A model generated the notes under the pieces. The model made no database searches. It had not been told where the DNA came from and saw only the letters and a list, made by a program, of their open reading frames with translations. A program made the position numbers and the translations under genes. A stretch of 64,000 nt of DNA from the NCBI GenBank assembly GCA_964058845.1, contig CAXKVR010000099.1:186001-250000 (forward strand), in the 5' to 3' direction. This document shows positions 1 to 11,970 of this stretch, in pieces (within the stretch, counting starts at the first letter, position 1; each line of letters starts with the position of its first letter). This DNA is from Carex sylvatica (taxonomy: Eukaryota > Streptophyta > Magnoliopsida > Poales > Cyperaceae).

Positions 1-2487
1 TTTGAACATGGGTCCTTTATATGTCAGAAAGCTGTATTTACTTCCCATTTGCTCTAATTCATTCCCGTGACTGTAGACTATGTTTTCAATACCAGGGACT
101 TGATTAATTCTAAAAATTAATGGGTTGGCAAACCTGTCCAATGTGGCCCCGCCCCTGGCCATGGATGCAGCCTATTCAACACGACATTTGCCCAATTGCA
201 AGGGAGCTTCTCTTCTACCGGTATGACAAGCCAAAGGTTTCATTTCGGAGAAAATATATAGAGTGCATCTACCATTGCATGGACCTCTGTCAAACTAGAT
301 TAGCTGATCTTTAATTGAGATCAGAGAGCACCTCTACATTTGTATGTGACGGGAGTGAAAATGCCAAGAATTATGTACCAACTGATCTTAATCTTCTCCC
401 TGATTTTATTTGTTTATGCAATAGACAAGGTCTCAAATTGCAAGAACATAAACAATGTTAAATTGGATTCTATATTGTAGACAGGTATTCAACTAGTTCA
501 AAAAGAAATGCGTTAACTCGAGATTAACCGAACTTGTTATGATCTTAGAAGAAACTAAAAAAAATTCTTAGCAATTGTCTAAACTGATTTGGAACCATCT
601 CATAAATTGACTTCTATGGATAATCTGTAGGGTTAAAAATTTTAAATCAATTCAAGTGAATACTCTCATAAACTAAGGGGATTTTGGATTAACCTCTATT
701 ATCCCAACGCTAGAAATATAAAGCTATAATATGGTCTGGCAATGTGCTTGTCAGTACTTTATTACCAAGGGAAGTAGAATATTCAAATTCTGGGGCAATT
801 TGATTTTTGCACCAAGAAGTGATATGATGATTCCCACACTGAGTCTGAGAGCAAATAAAGGACCATATATATATACTCCAGAAAATGCTAATAGCAGATC
901 TATCATCTATGCACCGTTTCTTTAGGTGTATTATACTATTATGCCTTGATTTAACCATGGTAACAATTTATTCTGGGAAATTTCATTTCAACACAAATAT
1001 TTATGTATTAAAATTGGATTAGTACCCAACGGTTCTCCCAATCACGAGTCATGAGAGGGTATTTTCTGTTAACTAGGTAGGTTTGATTTTTTGTAATTAA
1101 TTGATTGAAGTACTTGGAGGCTTGGAGCTCAGACAGCCTGAGTCAAAAAAGTATTCGATCAATCATTTTAAATTTTAATAGCGGACCATCAAGTAATTAA
1201 GGGGAAAGCAGAAGTACCATTTAACACCTTATATAAGCATTACATGTGTGCACAGAGAAGCTTCTTAATCTGCCAAAAATAGTGACAACTATATACACAG
1301 TTAAAGGGGCCAAATGCGGAAGAACACTGTGGCATCAGAGGTTTCCACTACTAGGCGCATTTGATCTAGAGCCCTGCATGAGCAATGGACAACACGTGCA
1401 CAGTTCCATGTACCTCGAGTTTGGCAGGGCCTCAACAGTATTGATCGAGGGCAACTAAGTAGAGAGAGGAACCGCTGCTGTTGACAGCTGTAATGAGCAG
1501 TGAGGTTGTAGGTTAGCTCAAGCAAATCATCAAACAACTTACATGCGTGACTAAATCAGCGGAATGGAGATAGTGTGGCTTCAGCAGCACAAAATTTCTT
1601 TAGCTAATTTCGACTCCGACCTACAAAACAAGAGAACACAAGTATATTGAACACAGCATTGCGGTTTCTAATTAACTCAAAAACGGTGTCTATTCGGTCA
1701 AAAACAACAAATGCCTATTTTTTTTTAACCTCCACCGTGTTTTAATTTTTTTTTATTTTAATAATTCAAGATTTAAAACTTAAAATCAAAATAAAATCGT
1801 TAGATATGATCTATGTTATTTTTTCGATGTGTTCATAAAAAATTATCACATTTCAATTTTGTTTTTATGTGAATTAATAAGTTGAAAAATCAACATTTAG
1901 AAATTATCTATATTGGTACGTTTTTGCCAAGCTCTTGATGACAACTAAAATAAAATTAAAATCTCATATATTTTTTACATGTGCATAGATAAAATGATTA
2001 ATTCATCATAACTATTCAAAATCTAAATAATCCATCATAACTATTCAACTTAATTCTATATAAAAATGTATTTCTAGATCACATTTGATATTTTTTTTTG
2101 AACATTTTACTATTTTTATATAGATAAAAAATACTTTTAAATTTGCTAGACCAGTAGTGATATTCTACATATTAAAAAAATAGAAAAAATATAAAAAAAA
2201 TATAAAAATTAGTATGCAAACATATTTTTAACATATTTTTATATGAAAATCACGTAAAACGGTTTAAATCGGGCTATTTAAATTTTGAGAAAGAAAAGAT
2301 TAATTCTTAGTACAGACAAACATGCACTCTCCATAGTACCATAGCCTCACTTCTAGAAAAAAAATATTAAAAAAATATCTCATAATGTCAACTTAACAAT
2401 AAATTATTTATAATTTAAATTGCGAAGGGTCTCTAAAACTAATTCAATGAAATTGTATTTCATATTGTAGAATGTATTAATCAATGT
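1..2487. other. Intergenic, no gene recognised
   Basis: Only short ORFs occur here, with no recognisable protein family, domain or paired splice sites. From about 1690 on the sequence is very AT-rich. I see no RNA gene. An exon of an unknown gene could be missed at this level of inspection. Confidence 0.5.
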
Positions 2488-2495
2488 CGTTAAAT

Positions 2496-3130
2496 TAGGA
2501 GTGAAAATGGAGCTGAATTATCTGATGAATATCCGTTCTGTATCCACATATAATCTGAATCCGGATAGTTTGGATTCGGATAATTTTTGGATATTCATAG
2601 AAGATCCGGATACGGAATTAGAGTTCTAAACGGAGCGGATATCCGGATTATCCGAAACCCAATAATTTAACCGGACTCCAATAAAAGAAGAATTAATATT
2701 TGCTATAGGTGAGATTTGAATCTATATACTCTCATTTAAAGCCTTTGAACTAAACTTCAAACCACTACACCACAACATCTTTTGTTACCATTTATTTATT
2801 TGATATATATATTATATGAATAGATTATCTCCCATCTCTCTATCCACTTATAGTTATCATTAATATTTATATTTAATTTTTTAATTAATATGTATATCTT
2901 AGAAGTTCATATATCTTAATTATCCGACCATTATTTGTTTTATAATATTCGTATTCGAATTCGTATCTGTGGACTATCTGTTCCGTATCCGTATCCGTTT
3001 AAGGCAGATTTAGTTTTGAATTTTGATATTTATTTACTATCTGTATCCGTATTTGTATTTGCTCATTATCCGACAGATACAGATATGATATTAGCATTAT
3101 CCGCTCGTATCCGCTCCGTTTTCACCCCTG
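2496..3130. mobile_element. Non-autonomous hAT-like element, copy 1
   Basis: The element starts TAGGAGTGAAAATGG and ends CCGTTTTCACCCCTG, which are inverted copies of each other with few changes. It is flanked by the identical 8-bp direct repeat CGTTAAAT (2488-2495 and 3131-3138), the TSD length of hAT transposons. Both subterminal regions are packed with TATCCG/CGGATA repeats. No transposase is encoded, so it must be mobilised in trans. The interior is the reverse complement of the element at 4991-5613, so the two copies are of one family in opposite orientation. Confidence 0.85.
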
Positions 3131-3280
3131 CGTTAAATCCGAAATCTGCAAATTTAAAAAAAAAAAATACACTACCTACATTTCTTAAGTAATGCAAAAA
3201 TAAACTATTAATAAAATATTTCCTTTATGTTCTATAATCAATAAATTGAATCTTTGCTAAAACTGAAATATGCAAAAAAA

Positions 3281-3771
3281 TTTAGAGCTGATATCTTACG
3301 ACCTATTCAGAGATTTTGTATGAAACTTCACATTTCTGTTTTATGATGTCAAGACTGCATGTCGGTCAATTTTCACGATTTTTGAAAGTGTTTTGCTATG
3401 TTAACTAGAGGTGCAAAGTTGGGCTCAGAATGAAATATTCAGCAGTTCGGGTAATTTTTGATAGCCGATATCTCACGACCTGTTTGGAGATTTTGTATAA
3501 AACTTCACATTCCTGTTGTACGATGTCAATACTGCATGTTGGTTAATTTTTACGATTTTTAAAGGTGTTTTGCTATGTTAACCAGAGATGCAAAGTTCGG
3601 CTCAAAATAAAATATTCAGCAGTTCGGATAATTTTTTAGAGCCGATATCTCAAAACCTGTTCGGAGATTTTATATGAAACTTCACAGTCCTTTTCAACGA
3701 TGTCAAGACTACATGTCAGTCAATTTTCACGATTTTTGAAGATGTTTTGCTATGTTAACCAGAGGTGCAAA
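3281..3771. repeat. Tandem repeat, three units of about 178-180 bp
   Basis: Three successive units start near 3281, 3458 and 3635. Each begins with a GAGCYGATATCT-like motif and runs through ACGATTTTTRAAG and TGTTTTGCTATGTTAAC to a GAGRTGCAAA end. Divergence between units is moderate. The unit length is like that of plant satellites and of tandem arrays inside Gypsy or CACTA elements. The following 200 bp has repeated GGACCRCCGAATTT motifs and probably belongs to the same parent element. Confidence 0.75.
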
Positions 3772-4982
3772 TATGATTTGCAACAAATAAAAATTAAAAA
3801 AATTAAAAAAAAGAAATAAATAAATAATTCTCGGATCGTCGAATTTCTGGACAGTTCGAAAAAAAAAAATCTCGGACCACCGAATTTCGGGACGGTTGGG
3901 AATTAAAATTCCGGACCGCCGAATTTTGAGGCGGTTTGAGCATTTTTAAAATTTTTTCAACAATCCGGTTATTCTTAATAATTTTTTTTTTTGGGTAGTT
4001 TTGTAAATGTCGGAACGGAAAGACATGACGGACAAATAGGTGAAAGAGCTGATGGAGCTAGTATTTTAATTTTTATCGTTTTGTCAAGCAATCTAGGGCT
4101 TAAGATATAATGTGAATCGAAAATGTGTGCAGCACCTAGCCTAACTATTTTACTAATATTATTTACAATAACGATTTCATCATGATGATGTTATTGAAAT
4201 AAAAGTTTAAAGTAAGAATGGTGGACAATAAAAAAAATTAGTCACGTCATTATTAATTTTGAAAATTAGTCAGGTTATTATAGATTTTGGTATCATAAGA
4301 CTCATAATAACGGTAAGACGTAGATAATTATTTATTTATGGATTTTGAAAAAAAAGAACTCATGTTGCTATTATTTATTCCTGATGAAAAAGTTTGCTTA
4401 TTTCTGGACAAATTTATATTATTTCAACCTAGCTTATTTTTATCTCAACTTATTTTCTTTCTAATCCAAATTATTTTCCTGCCTACTCTATACTCAATTT
4501 TTAAGTATGCTACTAATGCACATCATATCATGCGTATCGGTCGGTCATGTGATATAACTCGCGTATTGCATGACCTGTATATTTAATTATATGACATGTC
4601 TTGCTTTGATAAAAAATAGCACGTTATGATACATCCATACAAACTGATCAATTACATGAGTCACGTCACATGATACATTATGTGATTTTATTTGCAAAAT
4701 TGTCTCTTTATTTTAATTTATTTTGTAATATTTTCTTATTGTATAACATTTTTTATTTTTCTATTAACTAAGTTAAAATTATAAAATAATTAAGTATTAT
4801 TTCAACATCATGTTTATTCACGTATGATCATAATGTAATTTTTATTATTATTAATTTTAGTTAACGTAATGTGATCAAACTACAGTATGTTAATCACATC
4901 ATTTCAACTTTTTTTTATAGTGACCAAACCCATGAGCCACGTGGTGGCTCACACTTCTTTTTTATTTAGTTTTTTATGATGG
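3772..4982. other. AT-rich repeat-derived spacer
   Basis: No gene is recognisable. The sequence contains dispersed TCACGTCAT and TTATTAATT motifs that recur near 32550, 39290 and 51950, suggesting remnants of a degenerate MITE family. The 82-codon ORF at 4338-4586 is a chance hydrophobic ORF in AT-rich DNA. Confidence 0.4.
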
Positions 4983-4990
4983 GAAATAAA

Positions 4991-5613
4991 TAGGGGTGAA
5001 AACGGAGCGGATACGAAGCGGATAATGTTGATACCATATTTGCATTCTTCAGATAATGAGCGGATATGAATACGGATACGAATAGTAAACAGATATCAAA
5101 ATTCAAAATTAAATCTGTCTTAAATGGATACAGAATGGATAGTCAACAGATACGGATTTAAATACAGATATAAAACGAATAATGGTCGGATAATTAAGAT
5201 TTATGAATTTTTAAGATATAAATATTAATTAAAATAATAAATATAAACATTAATAAACTTATAAGAGATGGAAGATAATATATTTATATAATATATATAA
5301 CAAATAAAGGAATGATAACAAAAGATGTTGTGGTCTAGTGATTTGAAGTTTAGTCCAAATTAAAAGCCTTGAGATGTGAGTATATGAGTTCAAATTTCAC
5401 CTATAGCAAATATTAATTCCTCTTTTATATGGATCCGGCCAAACTATTAGGTTTCGGATGATCCGGATATCCGCTTCGTTTAGGACTCCGTATTTGAATC
5501 CGGATCTTTTATGAATATTCGATAATTATCCGAATCCAAATTATCCGGATTCAGATTATATGCAGATACGGAACAGATATCGGCCGGATAATCCGACTCC
5601 GTTTTCACCCATA
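4991..5613. mobile_element. Non-autonomous hAT-like element, copy 2
   Basis: The element starts TAGGGGTGAAAACGG and ends CCGTTTTCACCCATA, with the 8-bp TSD GAAATAAA on both sides (4983-4990 and 5614-5621). Its interior matches the reverse complement of the element at 2496-3130, including a conserved stretch around 5330-5410. That stretch has a TGGTCTAGTG motif followed about 55 bp later by GAGTTCAAATTTC, which loosely resembles RNA polymerase III A and B boxes of tRNA-derived sequences. No coding capacity is seen. Confidence 0.85.
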
Positions 5614-5697
5614 GAAATAAATCTTGTTTGTTATGCTGTTATTCCGATCCCAACCATTCTACTTTTGAAATTTGTAAATCAAAAAGTTTTTTTTATG

Positions 5698-7276
5698 GGA
5701 GAATGTACAAATTGTCCCATATTTTCAAACCAACAAACAAAATACTATTCTTCATAAATTATTATTAAAATACCCTTGTGGACTCCACTTTCTCATCCCT
5801 TTCCTCTCCCTCTCACTACTCCCAATTTACTCTCCATTATTTTTATTTGGTTATTCAACATACCAACAAATATAATACAGATTTCCTTGTTGCATAATAT
5901 ATTCTGTTTTATTTAAGAAACCAATCTCCTTGTGCAATTTTTTTATTTCAAATGGAGAATTATACAACAGACCATAAACTATAAAATGCATCAAGATTGG
6001 TTTCTTATTTGATGTTGGTGATTAAATTGCTTTTAATATAAAGATTGTAATAAAATTATTTATTATTATATTATTAATATTTTCTACTAGATCCATGAAG
6101 TCTGTAGCGAATATTATTTTCTTAATATTTTGTAATTTATCCATATTAGTTTTTGCGACACATAAAAGCCAACCTTAAGAATTTGTATAAAATAGGATAT
6201 ATGCATCATATATATCATATTTATAATATTTGATTGTAAATTTAGTTTCGTTTTATAAATTATCATAATTGTCAAAATTGAAAATTTATTAAATGAACTT
6301 CTTAACAGCTTATGTTATGGAACTTCTCAAAAAAAAAGAAAGATAGAACTTCATAACAAGATTATGCTAAATCTAGAATTTTAGTAAAATTTTGTATTTT
6401 TTGTTGTTGTTATATTTTTAACTGTTAATGCTCAATATTCAGTATGTATAGAGTAGGAACAAAGTTTGCATTTATCGTTGTTATTATGTTTTATTTTTAT
6501 TTTTTGTTATATCATTTTTTCAAGCTTGCGTACAGGAACAAATTTTTTTATATCATTATTTATATGCATCCTTTTATATTATATTTTTAATCATCTATTT
6601 ACTACTATTGTTATGTTAAATTCAACTATTTAAATTTCAATTCTCGTTTCCAGTACGATATTTTTTTCCTACTACACATTTCAAACTGGTACAAAGAATG
6701 TATGGGGTTGTTATTCATTTTAATTCATGTCATGGAGCTAATTTAACACATCATGAAATAATCTCAATGCAATTTAATCAGCAACAAAAATTAATAAATA
6801 TCTGCTACAGCCTACAAACTTTATGGATAAAGTACAAAATATTAAGAAAATAATATTCGCTACAAACTTCATGAATCTAGTAGAAAATATTAATAATATA
6901 ATAATAAATAATTTTATTACAATCTTTACATTGAAAGCAATTTAATCACCAACATCAAATAAGAAATCAATCTTGATATATTTTATATTTTATGGTCTGT
7001 TGTATAATCCTCCATTTGAAATAAAAAATTATATAAGGAGATTGGTTTCTTAAATAAAACATAACAGATTATGCAACAAGAAAATGTGTTTTATATTTGT
7101 TGGTATGTTGTCAAATCCTCCATTTTAAATAAAAAATGATGGAGAGTAAATGGGGAGAAGTAAGAGGGAGAGGAATGGGAGGAAAGTGGAGCCCACAAGG
7201 ACATTTTGTTAATAATTTATGAAGATGGATATTTTGTTTGTTGGTTTGAAAATGAATGGCAATTTGTACATTCTCC
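5698..7276. mobile_element. Long-TIR, probably Mutator-like non-autonomous element
   Basis: The left end (GGAGAATGTACAAATTG, from 5698) is matched in inverted orientation at the right end (CAATTTGTACATTCTCC, to 7276). Inverted similarity continues inward for about 460 bp on each arm: 5698-6160 against the reverse complement of about 6815-7276. Long TIRs of this kind are typical of MULEs. The flanks are T-rich on both sides, so the TSD cannot be fixed. The roughly 650-bp centre encodes nothing recognisable. Confidence 0.7.
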
Positions 7277-8308
7277 TTTTTTTTTTTTATTCAAATTCGT
7301 GTATGAAATTTTGTGAATGATTAAAATATGTTATTCCATTTGGACAACAGATTTATTTCCCTTTTATGATGCCCATATTTGTTTGTAAAAGGTACATTTT
7401 TTTTTTAATTTTTACCCATGACCATAATAAAATAAATTGTGTTTTATTCGCAAATTAATATTTTATTGTTTTCGAAACAAAAAGCGAATAATTCGCTAAC
7501 CAAATTATTCGCGAAAAAAAATTTTATTTTATTTTTTGCTTCTTTGTGAAACCGAATAATTTTTGAATTATATTCGAATTATTTCCAAATCTCAAACTTT
7601 TAATCTCACTGAACCGAACCCCAATAATTCATTTGTCAGTATGCCCATGACCACAACTTTTGCCTGCTGTACAGTATACTGCAGAAACCATATCACAGAA
7701 AATCTTCAAAGGAAAATTCGGACGAAATTCAAAAAGATCTCAGAAAAAAAATTATGGTATACATAACAATGAAGGGAAGATTACTTGAAATTTTCAACTT
7801 GTAAAAGATTATAGAAATTGCCAAAATAAAAAAAGGAGTAAAAATTCAAGTGAGCTTTGAATTTCTTGAAGTCACTGGTTATTATTTCTTCTGTTAAAGC
7901 AGCCGTATTTCACAGGTTAATTATATTTATGAACCACATGAAGCGTGTTCAATAAACATTGAAAGCTACGCAAATATTAAAATAAAAACTCATGGAGCTG
8001 CTTCATTAGCAACTTTAAGTTGACCTATATAACTTATGTTGAGAATATAATGTATCAGTTAATATCAAGTCTATTGTTTAGCTGCAAGACAGCACTTAGT
8101 ATATTGTTTAATATGAGGTATATTGTTTAATTAGCTGCAGCACTTTTAACCAAACAGAGTATATTCTCTTTAAGAATACAAATTGTGCCTATGTGAATTA
8201 AATGCTTGTAGATTATTCTTTCTTCATTGATAATTTAATCAAAAATCTTTGTAAAAGACGAAATCAAATTGTTACCAAGTAGAAAGTTCTACTACTTTGG
8301 ATCTATCA
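7277..8308. other. AT-rich upstream region of the PKS gene
   Basis: No coding sequence is recognised. A short local duplication of TATATTGTTTAATAT-like sequence with GCTGCARSACAGCACTT-like flanks lies at about 8080-8150. The last few hundred bases should include the PKS promoter. Confidence 0.4.
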
Positions 8309-8317
8309 CTATTTAAG
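8309..8317 (+). promoter_or_regulatory. Candidate TATA box of the PKS gene
   Basis: CTATTTAAG lies 89 bp upstream of the PKS start codon at 8406, a normal spacing for a plant TATA box plus a short 5' UTR. It is called only from sequence and position. Confidence 0.4.
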
Positions 8318-8405
8318 GCTGCATTCTCAGTAGGATTATGCACATCTCCAAACAGTTCCTTTATACATATAAATCAATTTTAATTTCTCAGTACTATCCA
8401 ACTAA

Positions 8406-9880
8406 ATGGAGCAGTTTGTGCAATCACAGAGGTCAAAAGGCCTTGCTACTGTTCTAGCAATCGGCACCGCACTCCCACCCGTCTGTGTTCCTCATGATAC
8501 ATACCCCGACATGTACTTCCGGCTTACCAATAGCGAGCATCTTACTGAGCTCAAGGAGAAGATGACCAGGATATGTAAGTTCATTAAGTTCTCCTAATTA
8601 TCTTTTCTATTCAATTTAATCATTATATTTAGTTCACTCATGCAAAATTGGGAACCAAAAATAGTACTACTGCATGTTCATTGTCCATTTATTACTTATA
8701 TATATATTGAAATGCGATGAAATTGAGTATTACGTATCATATCATTATGCCAATTAGTAAACAAAAACAATTCTTATGAAAGTACCTAAAATCTTATCCT
8801 CATGAACATTAAAGGTTTGAGAGAACAACGATTCAAACACATACCTTTCCATATTAAATCATATCTTGATTAATTGTAGGTAAAAGCTCAACTATAAAGC
8901 AGCGTTATATGGGCTTGATGGCAAATGATGGAGAAATATTAAAGAAGAATCCGAATATTGCCGACCATTCAGCACCATCTCTAGATGCCCGATGGGAGAT
9001 TGTCTCTGAGGAAGTAGCAAAGCTTGCAAAAGAGGCAGCAACAGTGGCCATCGGGGAATGGGGCCAGCCTGTATCCAAGATTACCCACCTCATCTTTTGT
9101 ACAAATAGCGGTGCTGAATGTCCAGGAGCTGATGTTCGGCTCGTGCATCTACTCGGTCTCCCTACAAATGTTAGGCGCGTCATGCTTTACTACCAAGGAT
9201 GTCACGGCGGAGCAACTTCACTCCGTATAGCAAAGGATCTCGCTGAGAACAATCGTGGTGCACGTGTTCTTGTGGTCACCTCTGAATACATTATTCATGG
9301 GTTCCGTGGCCCTTCTGAATCTCACCCCGATGATCTCGTTTCTCAAGTTTTATTTGGTGATGGATCTGCTGCTGTGATTGTCGGTGCAGATCCCGATTTA
9401 GAAGTTGAGCACCCGCTCTATGAGCTCATCTCTACAAGGGAAACCATGATCTTGAATACTATGGATGCTCTTGCAATGGTACCAAGGGAAGTCGGAAACC
9501 TCGTCACTTTGGCACCTTCAATACCAAAGCACATCTCAGAAAATATCCGAGGTTGTGTCGAGGAAGTATTAAAGCCATTAGGTATTACCGATTTAAATTC
9601 TCTATTTTGGATTGTTCACCCAGGAGGCCCTAAAATTTTAAAGATGGTTGAGGAGAAACTTGAATTGGAGAAAGACAAGTTCAACATGACAAGGAAGGTA
9701 CTAACCGATGTTGGGAACTTGTCAAGTCCAACGGTACTGTTTATAATGAATGAGATGAGAAAGAAATCAATTAGTGAAGGAAAGGCTACTACAGGTGATG
9801 GGCTCCAATTTGGGATGCTCCTCGGCTTTGGGCCTGGACTTTCAATTGAGGCTATTGCTCTACGCTCAGTTACCATTTAA
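8406..9880 (+). CDS. Type III polyketide synthase (chalcone-synthase superfamily), divergent
   Basis: Two exons, 8406-8574 and 8880-9880, give 389 residues, the usual family length. The GT-AG intron splits the Cys57 codon, the conserved CHS-family intron site. From about residue 90 the numbering coincides with Medicago CHS2. The catalytic triad is intact: Cys164 (YYQGCHGG), His303 (IVHPGGP) and Asn336 (GNLSS). Phe215 (LFGDG), Ser338 and the C-terminal GFGPG motif are also kept. These enzymes load a CoA starter on the cysteine, extend it with malonyl-CoA and cyclise the chain in the cytosol. The substrate-shaping positions are unusual: Asn at 132 (Thr in CHS), Cys 137 (Met), Ile 194 (Thr), His 196 (Val), Gly 197 (Thr), Met 256 (Gly) and Val 265 (Phe). 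A true chalcone synthase is therefore unlikely. Starter and product are unknown; no frame breaks are seen. Confidence 0.93.
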
Positions 9881-11620
9881 CCTCTCTGTAATTTGCAAAA
9901 GACAGTTTACATTGCAACAACAATAATGAAAATAATAACCAAAAGTAAATGTAGCTTTTGAAGGTTGGAGATCCATTATGAGAATCATTGACTATTAAGA
10001 AGAAGAAAAAATGTCTGAGGAATGAGGAAAATGTTGTCATAACTTAAGATAATTGGAAAAAAATAGAAATCTCGGATCTTAGTGCCAACCTTTTGATTTT
10101 ATTTTTTAAAGTTAGTTTGTTTAAAAGCTCAAGTACTGTTGCCTCGTGTTGAATTTAACCAACTTAGTTGGGTTTTTATTGAAAGTGTTTTGCATTTTCT
10201 CTCATTCCTCTTATTTATCAAATAAAGAATTTGAGTTATTTCAAGTGCTGACTGAGCAACAAACATGTGGATCAGCATATATATCATGAAAATATTTCCA
10301 GCAACTTGCAATGAGGCCAAGCAAATAAGGGATGATGAACTAGTGAATTTACCTTCTATTTGCTTGATCTTTATGATAGAAAAACAACAATAGATACAAG
10401 AATATATATTGGTATATAAAAGATCAACTGAAAAATGATGCACAATCACTAAAACTTTTGTACAATAGAACAAGAAAATTAAGCAAGAAAACATAATATA
10501 TTGAATAGCAGGCCTAAATAGGAACTCTATTTCCTTCAAAAAATACATAAAATGAAATTAAATATACAAACATATTCCTGTGAAAGGATAGAGCTTCTTA
10601 AACCTGTTAGCATAGATCTTCTAAAATTTATGAAAAATATTCAGTAAAATTGTAGAAAATAAAAGACTTGTCCACATACAGCTTCTAATTTCAGACTTAT
10701 CATGTATACATGCAAATTGCAAACCTCCAAAAGGACTAACTTTTTTTTGTTTCTTTTGAACAAACCAAATGGACAATTTTAGTTTCCAGGAAACAACAAT
10801 TATTATCCTAAAACACCAAGTCAAAATCTTGAAAATATTTCGAAAGCCTAAAAGAATCCAACAGAAGACAGCTAACAATCTGGCAAGTCAATTTATTTTA
10901 GTAAAATCCCAAATCCGGCCCAAGACAAAGGCCCAATAGATCTTGACAAATCTAATTAATAGCTCAAAAGTGAGGCATCAGGCATGGCATGAGCGGAGCA
11001 TGTTTGAATACGGTGGTTCTCCACCAGGATATAGTTATACAGTTATACACTAAACTCATTTGTCTATTTCTAAAAAAAAATTAAGAACACAAAACAAAAG
11101 AAAACAATTTCATCAAATTTGGACTTCAACATCTCATTAAAAATTTGGATAGACACTTGCTGAATCTGAAAAGAAATAAAAAATTTGTATAGAAAATTGC
11201 AAAGGACAGGTAGTTTTGTGGCAAAATAAATATCTCCAGTGTCCTCCATAATTACCCTTTTTCTGATGCACCTATACATTTTCCAGGTTCAATGCTTTCT
11301 CATTAATTTGTCTTCGCGTTAATCTATTTACAGCCAATAAAAGAGAAAATGCTGCATAAAATGTTTTGCAAGAGTAACCATCTGCTCATAACTAAGCAAT
11401 CGAAAGGTTGTATCAATAACTATTTTAAAAAAAATATACTAAAGGGTGTTAAATTAAACACATCTACTATGTAATTCCTTTCCAGTGATATTAACAGAAA
11501 TTTACTAAACGAATTTCGTAACATATCACAATTAAGAAAAATGTGGATTCCAGTAAAATTCTCTAGAAATATAAGGGTTTAAAGAATAGTGGTCAATGAC
11601 CACCTGCTTGCATTAAAAAT
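9881..11620. other. Intergenic, no gene recognised
   Basis: AATAATGAAAATAATAA at about 9924 may serve as a polyadenylation region for the PKS. The rest is AT-rich and carries only spurious minus-strand ORFs (for example 10129-10548) without a recognisable domain. Confidence 0.4.
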
Positions 11621-11833
11621 GTCACGATCTGAAGATGTGATACCTAATTTGGGGCTAGCCGTAGGAATTGTTGAAGGTCGCTATGTAGAAAGGAAGATTG
11701 GGAAGGACAAGCTATATATACTTCACTGATCACTGGGCCCCGTCTTGGTTCTGCATAGACTTCCTTTATACATAGCGACCTTCAACAATTCCTACGGCTA
11801 GGCCAATTAATTGTTGCATCTTCAGATCGTGAC
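11621..11833. ncRNA. Imperfect hairpin locus, candidate young MIRNA or fold-back element
   Basis: The two arms are inverted copies. An outer 17-bp match begins GTCACGATCTGAAGATG, then comes a short unpaired asymmetric segment, then a 42-bp stem (11655-11696 with 11760-11801) with one mismatch. The loop is about 63 nt. A transcript from either strand would form a stem the size of a plant miRNA precursor. The stem does not match any miRNA family I know. The arms look like an inverted duplication of a gene fragment, the proposed origin of young MIRNA loci; a small MITE is the alternative. Confidence 0.45.
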
Positions 11834-11970
11834 AAAAAAACAAGTCTCAAGTACAGAGAGGCGACAAACAAACTAAAAGCCACTACTACCAGACCAAAAC
11901 AATACTCGGCCTTAGAATCTAACTGGACCTCCAAACTAACCTAAACTGGCACCTGCAGACTGCCTCGCAC

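Noticed and set aside
1246..1537. Possible hairpin around CCCTGC/GGCAGGG and two overlapping ORFs
   Set aside because: Pairing is short and no known miRNA or protein motif is present.
10129..11279. Minus-strand ORFs of 69-139 codons downstream of the PKS
   Set aside because: Hydrophobic, low-complexity translations of AT-rich DNA with no domain or splice context.
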